In this document: piece by piece, positions 1 through 12,524 of the stretch
Layout: every line of letters begins with the position of its first letter
How positions within the stretch are numbered: position 1 is the first letter of the stretch
DNA from: Chionoecetes opilio
Taxonomy: Eukaryota; Arthropoda; Malacostraca; Decapoda; Majidae
Assembly (NCBI GenBank): GCA_016584305.1
Contig: JACEEZ010015195.1
Coordinates: 62,501 to 126,500, forward strand
Direction of reading: 5' to 3'
Length of the DNA stretch: 64,000 nucleotides
Notes under the pieces: model-generated
Seen by the model: only the letters and a program-made list of their open reading frames with translations
What the model was told of the DNA's origin: nothing
Database searches by the model: none
Translations under genes and position numbers: made by a program

Positions 1-12
1 TAGCAACACCAC

Positions 13-13
13 A

Positions 14-74
<61 letters not shown>
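13..74. repeat. (CA)n microsatellite
   Basis: Uninterrupted CA dinucleotides near the window start. No gene is associated with it. Confidence 0.95.
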
Positions 75-76
<2 letters not shown>

Positions 77-114
77 AGACTTAGCAACATGGCAAGTGAT
101 CAAATAATGGAGGA

Positions 115-256
115 GGAGAGAGAGAGAGAGAGAGAAGAGAGGAGAAAGAGAGAGAAGAGAAGGAAAGAGAGAGAGAAGAGAGAGAAGAGGAAGAGAGGAG
201 AGAGAGATGAAGAGAGAGTAGAAGATGATGAGAGGTAGAGAGAGAGAGACTCGAAT
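115..256. repeat. (GA)n-rich simple repeat
   Basis: Interrupted GA/GGA purine tract on the plus strand. The serine/leucine-rich frames on the opposite strand come from this tract and are not genes. Confidence 0.9.
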
Positions 257-374
257 GGAGAGAGGTGAGAGGAGGAAGCAGAGGAAAGTTGTGGCATGTG
301 CTGAGCAGTGGTGAACACATCGTTCAGTATGTACACATGGGCTGGAAACACATGCACCACAGGAAGCACACAGC

Positions 375-712
375 ATGTTTTCGGGGGTGGACCCAGAATG
401 TTTGCTCGGGGGTGGAACCGAATGTTGTTTTCGGCGGGTGGAACACAAATGTCTGTTACAGGGCTGGAGCACAGCATGTTGTTCGGGGGGGCCAGAAGTT
501 TGTTTTCGGGGGTGGACCAGAATGTTTGTTTTCGGGGTGACCAGATGTTTGTTCGGGGTGGGCCAGAATGTTTGTTTTCGGGGGTGGACCAGAATGTTTG
601 TTTTCGGGGGTGGGCCAGAATGTTTGTTTTCGGGGGTGGACCAGAATGTTTGTTTTCGGGGGTGGACCAGAATGTTTGTTTTCGGGGGTGGGCCAGAATG
701 TTTGTTTTCGCC
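375..712 (+). repeat. 26-bp minisatellite
   Basis: Tandem copies of a G-rich unit of about 26 bp (core GGGGGTGGACCAGAATG followed by TTTGTTTTC). The units become more alike toward the right end. The reading frames across it are repeat artefacts. The stretch 713-843 that follows has nothing I recognise. Confidence 0.85.
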
Positions 713-843
713 AGCCAGCTATAGGCTATAGTAAATCCGGGAGATTTCTCGCTAGCCGCTGGATGGTAAATTTTTTCCCCTCAGCTGATTCCCTTTTCAG
801 GCCTTATTTCTTATTTCTGCTGCTGCAAACAATAGTTGTGGCA

Positions 844-3800
844 GTGTTAGAGGCTTGTCCAAGGCATGACGTGAAGCATAAGTGCCACCAAAGCAAGGCA
901 GTGTTAGAGGCTTGTCCAAGGCATGACGTGAAGCATAAGTGCCACCAAAGCAAGGCAGTGTTAGATGGCTTGTCCAAGGCATGACGTGAAGCATAAGTGC
1001 CACCAAAGCAAGGCAGTGTTAGAGGCTTGTCCAAGGCATGACGTGAAGCATAAGTGCCACCAAAGCAAGGCAGTGTTAGAGGCTTGTCCAAGGCATGACG
1101 TGAAGCATAAGTGCCACCAAAGCAAGGCAGTGTTAGAGGCTTGTCCAAGGCATGACGTGAAGCATAAGTGCCACCAAAGCAAGGTAGTGTTAGAGGCTTG
1201 TCCAAGGCATGACGTGAAGCATAAGTGCCACCAAAGCAAGGTAGTGTTAGAGGCTTGTCCAAGGCATGACGTGAAGCATAAGTGCCACCAAAGCAAGGCA
1301 GTGTTCGAGGCTTGTCCAAGGCATGACGTGAAGCATAAGTGCCACCAAAGCAAGGAGTGTTAGAGCTTGTCCAAGGCATGACGGAAGCATAAGTGCCACC
1401 AAAGCAAGGCAGTGTTAGAGGCTTGTCCAAGGCATGACGTGAAGCATAAGTGCCACCAAAGCAAGGCAGTGTTAGATGCTTGTCCAAGGCATGACGTGAA
1501 GCATAAGTGCCACCAAAGCAAGGTAGTGTTAGAGGCTTGTCCAAGGCATGACGTGAAGCATAAGTGCCACCACAGCAAGGCAGTGTTAGAGGCTTGTCCA
1601 AGGCATGACGTGAAGCATAAGTGCCACCAAAGCAAGGTAGTGTTAGAGGCTTGTCCAAGGCATGACGTGAAGCATAAGTGCCACCAAAGCAAGGAGTGTT
1701 AGAGGCTTGTCCAAGGCATGACGTGAAGCATAAGTGCCACCAAAGCAAGGTAGTGTTAGAGGCTTGTCCAAGGCATGACGTGAAGCATAAGTGCCACCAC
1801 AGCAAGGCAGTGTTAGAGGCTTGTCCAAGGCATGACGTGAAGCATAAGTGCCACCAAAGCAAGGCAGTGTTAGAGGCTTGTCCAAGGCATGACGTGAAGC
1901 ATAAGTGCCACCAAAGCAAGGTAGTGTTAGAGGCTTGTCCAAGGCATGACGTGAAGCATAAGTGCCACCAAAGCAAGGTAGTGATTAGAGGCTTGTCCAA
2001 GGCATTGACGTGAAGCATAAGTGCCACCAAAGCAAGGCAGTGTTAGAGGCTTGTCCAAGGCATGACGTGAAGCATAAGTGCCACCAAAGCAAGGCAGTGT
2101 TAGAGGCTTGTCCAAGGCATGACGTGAAGCATAAGTGCCACCAAAGCAAGGCAGTGTTAGAGGCTTGTCCAAGGCATGACGTGAAGCATAAGTGCCACCA
2201 AAGCAAGGCAGTGTTAGAGGCTTGTCCAAGGCATGACGTGAAGCATAAGTGCCACCAAAGCAAGGTCAGTGTTAGAGGCTTGTCCAAGGCATGACGTGAA
2301 GCATAAGTGCCACCAAAGCAAGGCAGTGTTAGAGGCTTGTCCAAGGCATGACGTGAAGCATAAGTGCCACCAAAGCAAGGCGTGTTAGAGGCTTGTCCAA
2401 GGCATGACGTGAAGCATAAGTGCCACCAAAGCAAGGCAGTGATAGAGGCTTGTCCAAGGCATGACGTGAAGCATAAGTGCCACCAAAGCAAGGCAGTGTT
2501 AGAGCTTGTCCAAGGCATGACGTGAAGCATAAGTGCCACCAAAGCAAGGCAGTGTTAGAGGCTTGTCCAAGGCATGACGTGAAGCTAAGTGCCACCAAAG
2601 CAAGGCAGTGATAGAGGCTTGTCCAAGGCATGACGTGAAGCATAAGTGCCACCAAAGCAAGGCAGTGATAGAGGCTTGTCCAAGGCATGACGTGAAGCAT
2701 AAGTGCCACCAAAGCAAGGCAGTGTTAGAGGCTTGTCCAAGGCATGACGTGAAGCATAAGTGCCACCAAAGCAAGGCAGTGATAGAGGCTTGTCCAAGGC
2801 ATGACGTGAAGCATAAGTGCCACCAAAGCAAGGCAGTGATAGAGGCTTGTCCAAGGCATGACGTGAAGCTAAGTGCCACCAAAGCAAGGCAGTGTAGAGC
2901 TTGTCCAAGGCATGACGTGAAGCATAAGTGCCACCAAAGCAAGGCAGTGTAGAGGCTTGTCCAAGGCATGACGTGAAGCATAAGTGCCACCAAAGCAAGG
3001 CAGTGTTAGAGGCTTGTCCAAGGCATTACGTGAAGCATAATGCCACCAAAGCAAGGCGTGTTAGAGGCTTGTCCAAGGCATGACGTGAAGCATAAGTGCC
3101 ACCAAAGCAAGGCAGTGTTAGAGGCTTGTCCAAGGCATGACGTGAAGCATAAGTGCCACCAAAAGCAAGGCAGTGTTAGAGGCTTGTCCAAGGCATGACG
3201 TGAAGCATAAGTGCCACCAAAACAAGGCAGTGATAGAGGCTTGTCCAAGGCATGACGTGAAGCATAAGTGCCACCAAAGCAAGGCAGTGTTAGAGGCTTG
3301 TCCAAGGCATGACGTGAAGCATAAGTGCCACCACAGCAAGGCAGTGTTAGAGGCTTGTCCAAGGCATGACGTGAAGCATAAGTGCCACCAAAGCAAGGCA
3401 GTGTTAGAGGCTTGTCCAAGGCATGACGTGAAGCATAAGTGCCACCAAAGCAAGGAGTGTTAGAGGCTTGTCCAAGGCATGACGTGAAGCATAAGTGCCA
3501 CCAAAGCAAGGCAGTGTTAGAGGCTTGTCCAAGGCATGACGTGAAGCATAAGTGCCACCAAAGCAAGGCAGTGTTAGAGGCTTGTCCAAGGCATGACGTG
3601 AAGCATAAGTGCCACCAAAGCAAGGTAGTGTTAGAGGCTTGTCCAAGGCATGACGTGAAGCATAAGTGCCACCAAAGCAAGGCAGTGTTAGAGGCTTGTC
3701 CAAGGCATGACGTGAAGCATAAGTGCCACCAAAGCAAGGCAGTGTTAGAGGCTTGTCCAAGGCATGACGTGAAGCATAAGTGCCACCACAGCAAGGCAGT

Positions 3801-4766
3801 GTTAGAGGCTTGTCCAAGGCATGACGTGAAGCATAAGTGCCACCAAAGCAAGGCAGTGTTCGAGGCTTGTCCAAGGCATGACGTGAAGCATAAGTGCCAC
3901 CAAAGCAAGGCAGTGTTAGAGGCTTGTCCAAGGCATGACGTGAAGCATAAGTGCCACCAAAGCAAGGCAGTGTTAGAGGCTTGTCCAAGGCATGACGTGA
4001 AGCATAAGTGCCACCAAAGCAAGGAGTGTTAGAGGCTTGTCCAAGGCATGACGTGAAGCATAAGTGCCACCAAAGCAAGGTAGTGTTAGAGGCTTGTCCA
4101 AGGCATGACGTGAAGCATAAGTGCCACCAAGCAAGGCAGTGTTAGAGGCTTGTCCAAGGCATGACGTGAAGCATAAGTGCCACCAAAGCAAGGTAGTGTT
4201 AGAGGCTTGTCCAAGGCATGACGTGAAGCATAAGTGCCACCAAAGCAAGGTAGTGTTAGAGGCTTGTCCAAGGCATGACGTGAAGCATAAGTGCCACCAA
4301 AGCAAGGCAGTGTTAGAGGCTTGTCCAAGGCATGACGTGAAGCATAAGTGCCACCAAAGCAAGGCAGTGTTAGAGGCTTGTCCAAGGCATGACGTGAAGC
4401 ATAAGTGCCACCACAGCAAGGCAGTGTTAGAGGCTTGTCCAAGGCATGACGTGAAGCATAAGTGCCACCAAAGCAAGGCCGTGTTAGAGGCTTGTCCAAG
4501 GCATGACGTGAAGCATAAGTGCCACCAAAGCAAGGCAGTGTTTAGAGGCTTGTCCAAGGCATGACGTGAAGCATAAGTGCCACCAAAGCAAGGCAGTGTT
4601 AGAGGCTTGTCCAAGGCATGACGTGAAGCATAAGTGCCACCAAAGCAAGGCAGTGATAGAGGCTTGTCCAAGGCATGACGTGAAGCATAAGTGCCACCAC
4701 AAGCAAGGCAGTGTTAGAGGCTTGTCCAAGGCATGACGTGAAGCATAAGTGCCACCAAAGCAAGGT
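844..4766 (+). repeat. 57-bp satellite array, about 69 copies
   Basis: Head-to-tail array with a 57-bp unit (for example 844-900), containing GGCATGACGTGAAGC. Divergence between units is very low. Recurrent unit variants (CCACCACAGC for CCACCAAAGC, a two-base loss giving AAGGAGTG, TTCGAGG for TTAGAGG, GTGATAG for GTGTTAG) appear several times, which suggests blocks of several units were copied together. Because 57 is divisible by three the array is open in several frames on both strands, giving 19-residue repeats. Indels break these frames throughout, so I do not call a gene. It looks like satellite or long minisatellite DNA. Confidence 0.95.
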
Positions 4767-5342
4767 ACAGCTGTACACGGGCAGGTGACGCGGTCACATC
4801 GCTATTATAGTGTAGCCCAGAGGTCGACAACCCAGAATTTGAGAGAAAAAAAAAAAAAAAAAAAAAAGCCGCAGGTTGCCGACCGCTGGTGTAGCCTAGG
4901 CTGATTTCTTACAAGGAAGGAAATAAGGGGGGGGGGGGGGGGGGAGGGCCATGGCCCCTCCCTGGGTGCGACACTGACGGGCACTACCGCGTGCAGGTCT
5001 CACGGTCTTGTAGCCAGGGCTCTCAGAATGGATTTTCGGAATGACCTCAGAATATGGCAAAGATTACTTCAGATTGAAAGATTTTACCTCAGATTTCAGC
5101 TTAAGCTTAATCCTCCCTGCGAGCCCAAGGCCTCACGCCACAGTCCCCCCGGCTGCTGCCAAGCCCGGCAGGTGCACAGAACACAGAGTTAGGAAATCAA
5201 GCTTAATGAGCAGACCAAAGCATGACTGAGGTGTCAGCCTCGACTACCGAACACCCTCGCGTCGCAGCAGCCAGCCTCCCTGCCCACACTCACACCGAAC
5301 TGCCAGCACTCACTCCTCACCTGAACTCAGTCTCACGCTGTA
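4767..5342. other. Non-genic spacer with poly-A, poly-G and a LINE-tail scrap
   Basis: Contains a poly-A tract (about 4839-4866), a poly-G tract (about 4926-4944) and, at about 4976-5015, a degraded copy of the LINE 3' tail motif (GTGCAGGTCTCACGG). I see no coding sequence. Confidence 0.6.
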
Positions 5343-5588
5343 ATTCAAGCTGGAAAAGCGTAGATTTAAAAAGAAATAGGGAAAAACTGGTTCACAAATA
5401 GGGTGGTAAATGATTGGAATGGACTCAGTAGACAGGTAGTTAGTGCAAGTCATTAGAGAGCTTTAAAGGGAGGCTAGATAGATTCATGGATGGGGATGAA
5501 AGGTGGATGTAGGTAGTGTTAAGTAACAGGAACTACCTCGTGCAGGTCTCACGGCCTCTTGTAGCTTCCTTATGTTCTTATGTTCTTA
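5343..5588 (+). mobile_element. LINE 3'-end fragment (family L1)
   Basis: 5'-truncated non-LTR retrotransposon end, plus orientation. It carries the decayed C-terminal coding region (KLEKRRF...WFTNRVVND-type frame, with stops) and then the tail GGAACTACCTCGTGCAGG ... GCTTCCTTATGTTCTTATG. The same tail recurs at many places in this window on both strands, always ending in repeats of TTCTTATG. Confidence 0.85.
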
Positions 5589-6540
5589 AGTAAGTGACTG
5601 TGTGCCTCGTTAGATGGCGCCTTCAAATCCAGATATAACTATTACAACAATCAGATAGAATAATAAGATAAAAACTGAATTAAGAATTGATTGAAAAAGT
5701 AGAAATAATTGAGAGCAAGCAATCAAGGGACAAGAGTTACATTTTAGAGCAATTTATTTCAATTGTAACAGAAATTAGTGCAAGCGACGCGTGACTCTAG
5801 AAATTAAGAATGATTAAAAGTATAAATAAATAAGCAACATCGGGCAGGTTACATTTTTCGCATTTTTCATGTTTCTATAAGCGAAGTGACTGGGTGTTGT
5901 GGCGAGTCAACCCAGTATTTAATCATTGTCAGATCCCACGATGATAGAAACAAAGGCGGAAAAGGGATGAAAAGTGGAAATGAATTGAAAGCAACATAAG
6001 GTACAAATTACAATGATCAGCATTCATTAGGGTAAACGGAATTAGTAAAAGCATCGGGCTCCAGTAACAATTAGAGCGTTTAATTGTTATTAATTTTTTG
6101 GTTTTTTTGGTCTATAGTTATTTTTATACATTATATTTAAGTTTAACAGAGATATATGTGTTTATCCTTTTTTTTGTTAAGTATTACCATTTTGTGAATC
6201 CATTTTCACTGCATTGTACCACTTGGATATTGAACCAACTTGAAATAAGGGATATGAACAAGCAGCTGGGAATGAATACTTATAGCAGCTTGATTGCTTC
6301 AAATACATACAGCTTGGATCAATTAGCAACTACTGATAGCACTTGGATTACCAGTAACTCCATAGTAGCTTGATTATTTGACTACTGTTTATATAGCTTT
6401 GGATTTTTTTCTACTTTTTGTTTTAGTATTATTAAGCTTGGATTACTTCATTATTTATAGATTTTATTAATATTTCCTTATTATTCAATATTATCAGCTT
6501 TTATCATAACTATCTTTTTGCAGTTGGATTTTAGCAATAC
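5589..6540. other. AT-rich non-genic sequence leading into the 31-bp satellite
   Basis: No gene, RNA or element ends recognised. Two loosely related blocks (about 5675-5750 and 5964-6020) may be an old duplication. From about 6240 onward degenerate CAGCTTGGAT/ACT words foreshadow the satellite. The open frame at 6098-6373 runs into that degenerate repeat and is not convincing as a gene. Confidence 0.5.
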
Positions 6541-8608
6541 CTTATAACTTGGATTACTTGAAATTTTAAGCTTGGATTACTTCAGAACTACCTTAAGCAG
6601 CTTGGATTACTTCAGAACTACCTTATAGCAGCTTGGATTACTTCAGAACTACCTTATAGCAGCTTGGATTACTTCAGAATACCTTATAGAAGCTTGGGTT
6701 ACTTCAGAACTACCTTATAGCAGCTTGGATTACTTCAGAACTACCTTATAGCAGCTTGGTTACTTCAGAACTACCTTATAGAGCTTGGTTACTTCAGAAC
6801 TACCTTATAGCAGCTTGGATTACTTCAGAACTACCTTATAGAAGCTTGGATTACTTCAGAACTACCTTATAGCAGCTTGGATTACTTCAGAACTACCTTA
6901 TAGCAGCTTGGATTACTTCAGAACTACCTTATAGCAGCTTGGATTACTTCAGAACTACCTTATAGCAGCTTGGATTACTTCAGAACTACCTTATAGCAGC
7001 TTGGATTACTTCAGAACTACCTTATAGAAGCTTGGGTTACGTTAGAATACCTTATAGCAGCTTGGATTACTTCAGAACTACCTTATAGCAGCTTGGATTA
7101 CTTCAGAACTACCTTATAGAAGCTTGGATTACTTCAGAACTACCTTATAGAAGCTTGGATTACTTCAGAACTACCTTATAGCAGCTTGGATTACTTCAGA
7201 ACTACCTTATAGCAGCTTGGATTACTTCAGAACTACCTTATAGAAGCTTGGATTACTTCAGAACTACCTTATAGCAGCTTGGATTACTTCAGAACTACCT
7301 TATAGAAGCTTGGATTACTTCAGAACTACCTTATAGCAGCTTGGATTATCCTTTCAGATACTCACCTTATAGAAGCTTGGATTACTTCAGAACTACCTTA
7401 TAGCAGCTTGGATTACTTCAGAACTACCTTATAGAGCTTGGATTACTTCAGAACTACCTTATAAGCAGCTTGGTTACTTCAGAACTACCTTATAGCAGCT
7501 TGGATTACTTCAGAACTACCTTATAGCAGCTTGGATTACTTCAGAACTACCTTATAGAAGCTTGGATTACTTCAGAACTACCTTATAGAAGCTTGGATTA
7601 CTTCAGAACTACCTTATAGAAGCTTGGATTACTTCAGAACTACCTTATAGAAGCTTGGATTACTTCAGAACTACCTTATAGCAGCTTGGATTACTTCAGA
7701 ACTACCTTATAGAAGCTTGGATTACTTCAGAACTACCTTATAGCAGCTTGGATTACTTCAGAACTACCTATATACAGCTTGGATTACTTCAGAACTACCT
7801 TATAGCAGCTTGGATTACTTCAGAACTACCTTATAGCAGCTTGGATTACTTCAGAACTACCTTATAGCAGCTTGGATTACTTCAGAACTACCTTATAGCA
7901 GCTTGGATTACTTCAGAACTACCTTATAAGCTTGGATTACTTCAGAATACCTTATAGCAGCTTGGATTACTTCAGAACTACCTTATAGCAGCTTGGATTA
8001 CTTCAGAACTACCTTATAGAAGCTTGGATTACTTCAGAACTACCTTATAGCAGCTTGGATTACTTCAGAACTACCTTATAGAAGCTTGGATTACTTCAGA
8101 ACTACCTTATAGCAGCTTGGATTACTTCAGAACTACCTTATAGCAGCTTGGATTACTTCAGAACTACCTTTATAGCTGATACTTCGAATTTAACTTGATT
8201 TTCAGAACTACCTTATAGCAGCTTGGATTACTTCAGAACTACCTTATAGAGCTTGGATTACTTCAGAATACCTTATAGCAGCTTGGATTACTTCAGAACT
8301 ACCTTATAAAGCTTGGATTACTTCAGAACTACCTTATAGCAGCTTGGATTACTCAGAACTACCTTATAGACAGCTTGGATTACTTCAGAACTACTTATAG
8401 CAGCTTGGTTTAAACCCTTATAGCAGCTTGGTTACTTCAGAACTACCTTATAGCAGCTTGGATTACTTCAGAACTACCTTATAGAAGCTTGGATTACTTC
8501 AGAACTACCTTATAGCAGCTTGGATTACCTCAGAACTACCTTATAACAGCTTGGATTACTTCAGAACTACCTTATAGCAGCTTGGGTTACTTCAGAACTA
8601 CCTTATAA
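6541..8608 (+). repeat. 31-bp satellite array, about 66 copies
   Basis: Tandem 31-bp unit with core GCTTGGATTACTTCAGAAC followed by TACCTTATAG and CA or AA. The CA/AA alternation creates or removes an AAGCTT (HindIII) site at each unit boundary. Indels of one or two bases are scattered through it, and a few units are scrambled (about 7347-7370, 8171-8200, 8405-8420). Confidence 0.95.
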
Positions 8609-8629
8609 TATCATTACCTCAGAATTAAC

Positions 8630-8841
8630 TTAACCCCTTCACGCCCAGATCTTTCCTTTGATATATAAAAAAAAATCTGTAGTTAGCTATAAAATTACGA
8701 AAAAGTAACTGACTATACCAAATTAGTTAGTCAAGGATACTAAACAGGTCATAGCTATAAAATATTGCTTATAATCACTAAAACTCGTCTAATGGTAACC
8801 CAAATTACAATGGAAATTACGTTCTGGGCCCAAGGGGATAA
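8630..8841 (-). mobile_element. TTAA-flanked MITE, family M1 (copy 1)
   Basis: About 210 bp, bounded by imperfect inverted ends TTAACCCCTTCACGCCCAGA and TCTGGGCCCAAGGGGATAA. The orientation is arbitrary; here '-' means the CACGCCCAGATC end is on the left. It has no coding capacity. This is one of 14 copies in the window. The TTAA flank and CCC terminus suggest piggyBac-type mobilisation (inference). Confidence 0.85.
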
Positions 8842-9037
8842 AGGAGGTGAGATGACGCTATAATCTGGGTCATTGCCTCAATAATGGGAGCCCTGTTTGT
8901 GGCTTCCTTATGTTCTCATGGTCATGCGTACTAAGCGTCAAAGGTCACAAGAAGAAGAGGAGGAAGGAGACAAGACAAAGGAATGCGTGCCTCCCACACA
9001 CACACACACGCACGCACGCACGCACAACAGCTCACCG

Positions 9038-9475
9038 CGTACCAAGCACTCGTTATAATGGACCACAGATACCTTAATAACATAATAAGAGGTTCTCCTA
9101 TCCATTTCATCCTAGTCCCTATGTTATTAGTGTATAGTTAGCTAGTTAAAGTTAGTGCATAGTAAGATATATATAGTGTACTAAGCACTCGTTATAATGG
9201 ACCACAGATACCTTAATAACATAATAAGAGGTTCTCCTATCCATTTCATCCTAGTCCCTATGCTATTAGTGTATAGTTAGCTAGTTAAAGGTAGTGCATA
9301 GTAAGATATATATAGTGTACCTACTAAGCACTCGTTATAATGGACCACAGATACCTTAATAACATAATAAGAGGTTCTCCTATCCATTTCATCCTAGTCT
9401 CTATGCTATTAGTGTATAGTTAGCTAGTTAAAGGTAGTGCATAGTAAGATATATATAGTGTACTAAGCACTCGTT
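9038..9475 (+). repeat. Tandem triplication, unit about 140 bp
   Basis: Three near-identical copies beginning TACTAAGCACTCGTTATAAT (about 9038, 9177 and 9323) and ending in GATATATATAGTGTAC. No coding sequence. A (CACG/CA)n patch lies just upstream (8995-9029). Confidence 0.85.
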
Positions 9476-9504
9476 CTAATGCACCACAAATAGTCAAATA
9501 TTAA

Positions 9505-9721
9505 TTAACCCTTTGAGCCCCAGAACGTAATTTCCATTGTAATTTGACCACCATCAGATAATTTTTAATGACTATAAGCAATGTTTTTTTTATAGCTATG
9601 ACCTGTTTAGTATCCTTGTCCACTAACTAATTTGGTTTATTTAGTGACTTTTCGTAATTTTATGGCTCGTCAACATACATTTTTTTATAGCCAAGGAAAG
9701 ATCTGGGCGTGAAGGGGTTAA
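9505..9721 (+). mobile_element. TTAA-flanked MITE, family M1 (copy 2)
   Basis: Both outer boundaries are TTAA (9505-9508 and 9718-9721). The termini are CCCTTTGAGCCCCAGAACG on the left and GATCTGGGCGTGAAGGGG on the right. About 217 bp, non-coding. Confidence 0.9.
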
Positions 9722-9894
9722 GAACATAGCAAGACGTTCCCCTATCCATTTCACCTTATTCCCTAGGCTATTAGTGCAGTTAGCTAGTTATAAGTAGTGT
9801 ATAGTTAGTTACTTAGTTAGTTATAGATAGTGTAGTTAGCGCGGCAGCAAGGGATATCACACGCCTTCACGTAATCGGGGCGGTGGGTTGACAG

Positions 9895-9989
9895 ACGCGC
9901 ATACCACATAACACCACATACCACATACCGCATACCAAACACACACACACATACCACACACACACCAAATACCATTCTATTCAAGAGTA

Positions 9990-10020
<31 letters not shown>

Positions 10021-10245
10021 TGACAGTCGCGCATACCACCACATACCGCATACCATACACACACACATACCACACACACACACATACCACACACACACAC
10101 ACACACACACACCACACACACCACATACCGTTCTAATCAAGAGTAATATGTATGTATGTATGTAGGACAGTCGCGCATACCACCACATACCGCATACCAC
10201 CACATATATACCGCATACCACACACACACATACCACATAACCTCC
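9895..10245. repeat. Compound CA / ACCACAT / ATGT microsatellite cluster
   Basis: A block with CATACCACATACCGC words, (CA)n and (ATGT)n is repeated about three times, each time with a GACAGTCGCGCATACC junction. The valine/cysteine-rich frame on the minus strand is an artefact of it. Confidence 0.85.
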
Positions 10246-10308
10246 CATTCAAGAGTAATAGGCTTAACCAGTAATTAAAAGTATATATTTAGATGTAAAA
10301 GCACTTAC

Positions 10309-10569
10309 TACCGTAGATAACACTATAGTCGCCAGTCACTCGCCACTGCACTAATGTCGCCAGGCACAATATATTACGAATGTTAGCATCACTACAGCCT
10401 TGTATGTGCCACTGAAGACATGTAGTGTGATGTACATAATATAAACTACTGTGCATGCGTCTTCAGTGACACATACAAGGCTGTAGTGATGCTAACATTC
10501 GTAATATATTGTGCCTGGCGATATTAGTGCAGTGGCGAGTGAGTGGCGACTATAGTGTTATCTACGGTA
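10309..10569. mobile_element. Palindromic foldback element, family F1 (copy 1)
   Basis: Nearly perfect palindrome of about 260 bp. It starts TACCGTAGATAACACTATAG and ends in the reverse complement, with only a short non-palindromic centre near ATGTACATAATATAAAC. Each arm is over 110 bp. It is non-coding and recurs at 19918, 32893 (half copy) and 35571. Confidence 0.9.
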
Positions 10570-10595
10570 CCATCCACTAACAACAACAACAACAC

Positions 10596-10666
<71 letters not shown>
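10596..10666. repeat. (AAT)n microsatellite
   Basis: Run of about 24 AAT trinucleotides. The sequence from 10667 to 11150 that follows is AT-rich and has no recognisable feature. Confidence 0.95.
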
Positions 10667-10667
<1 letters not shown>

Positions 10668-11150
10668 TTCAGTAATAAAAATAATAAAAAAAAAGTGTCT
10701 GTTCGGTACTTCGAGATAAAAGTTTTTCGCTGCCTTTGAAAACTTGCCGTATATAATTTTGCTATATACGTATTTCTAACCCGTCTATACGTAACCCATA
10801 TATACATACATGTCAACAATGCATACTAATACGGTATATCATAGTATTCACTCAGACATAGTTAAATACATGGCTATAATCTTATAATGGTAAATATGGC
10901 ATCGCTTGTTACCAATTTACACTGGCAAGTTGCGTCAAGTCAGGATAAACTTATTAAAACTATGAAAACTTTTGATACGTAAGGTTATATATAAGTATTC
11001 TTACCTCATATTGATCAGTAGACTTCCATGCATCTCTTGGTACGTGTAGGCAGCCAGGAGAGGTGTAATAAGGCCGTAATAGCAGTAAAGGTTGCAGTAA
11101 CCACGCCATTACACTCACACACGCACTTGTAAAACCTTACTGCGCCGTCT

Positions 11151-12440
11151 AAATAAACTCAAATCAACCTCAAATAATCTCCTCACACCTCAAATAAACC
11201 TTAAAACCCCTAATTAACCTCAAATAACCTCCTCACACCTCAGATAAACCTTAAAACCCCTAATTAACCTCAAATAACCTCCTCACATCTCAAATAAACC
11301 TTAAAACCCCTAAAGAACCTCAAATCAACCTCAAATAACTTCCTCAACCCTCAAATCAACCTTAAAACCCCTAAATAACCTCAAATAACCTCCTCACCTC
11401 AAATAAACCTTAAAACCCCTAAATAACCTCAAATCAACCTCAAATAACCTCCTCACACCTCAAATAAACCTTAAAACTCCTAAATAACCTCTTTATTAAC
11501 CTCAAATAAGTCAAGAATCTGAGAACATAAAAAATTACTTCAGAAATGACACTCGAATCCGCTACGTAAACACATTGCGTCATTTCCCGCCAAATTTGAA
11601 TGTATTTCGGAATATATTACTAAATGAAATACCATACGAAAAATAGTGTTATTAGTTATACTGATAGTTTTTTCATTACCAGAATCATACCAATATATTT
11701 TTTGAACGATATAAATTGCTGTGTAACGTTAGATAAAAAAATATATACAAAATTAATGTAAAAAATATTATCTACGGCGGCTGAATGAAGAAATTTGCTA
11801 GTAAAGCTAAACTGTATATGGTGTAGCTTGCTCTTGTGAATAAATACCTTTATAGATGTTAATATTAGCTTCCTTAAGACATTCCTAGCTATTGAATAAG
11901 ACTATTAATTGGAGCAAGCAGGAATAGCCTACCCAAGGATATTCCTGGCCATTCCTATGAAAGAATCTGCTACATTTTCCAACTCTATGCTATTATATTC
12001 TTGACTTATTTGAGGTTAATAAAGAGGTTATTTAGGAGTTTTAAGGTTTATTTGAGGTGAGGAGGTTATTTGAGGTTGATTTGAGGTTATTTAGGGGTTT
12101 TAAGGTTTGTTTGAGGGGTGAGGAGGTTATTTGAGGTTGATTTGAGGTTATTTAGGGGTTTTAAGGTTTATTTGAGGTGTGAGGAGGTTAATTGAGGTTG
12201 ATTTGAGGTTATTTAGGGGTTTTAAGGTTTATTTGAGGTGAGGAGGTTATTTGAGGTTGATTTGAGGTTATTTAGGGGTTTTAAGGTTTATTTGAGGTGT
12301 GAGGAGGTTATTTGAGGTTGATTTGAGGTTATTTAGGGGTTTTAAGGTTTATTTGAGGTGAGGAGGTTATTTGAGGTTGATTTGAGGTTATTTAGGGGTT
12401 TTAAGGTTTATTTGAGGTGTGAGGAGGTTATTTGAGGTTA
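11151..12440. mobile_element. Large inverted pair of minisatellites (foldback-like)
   Basis: A minisatellite on the left (about 11151-11515, words CCTCAAATAACCTCCTCAC and CCTTAAAACCCCTAAATAA) is mirrored by its reverse complement on the right (about 11997-12440). The inner edges match exactly: 11486-11515 is complementary to 11997-12028. The loop is about 480 bp of unique AT-rich DNA. No coding sequence. It may be a foldback transposon whose terminal repeats expanded, or an inverted duplication. Confidence 0.8.
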
Positions 12441-12524
12441 TGTTGCTTTTTGTTGCTTCTCTGATACCTCACTAACGTATATGTTATGTCTTAAAGAGGG
12501 CCAATCCAATGCTAGTTATATATC

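Noticed and set aside
804..4729. Long open frames on both strands through the 57-bp array (repeats of a Cys/His-containing 19-mer)
   Set aside because: They exist because 57 is divisible by three. Indels break every frame, several frames are open at once, and there is no start, splice or homology support.
5041..5229. 62-codon frame MTSEYGKDYFRL...
   Set aside because: No homology recognised, no splice context, and it is next to LINE fragments.
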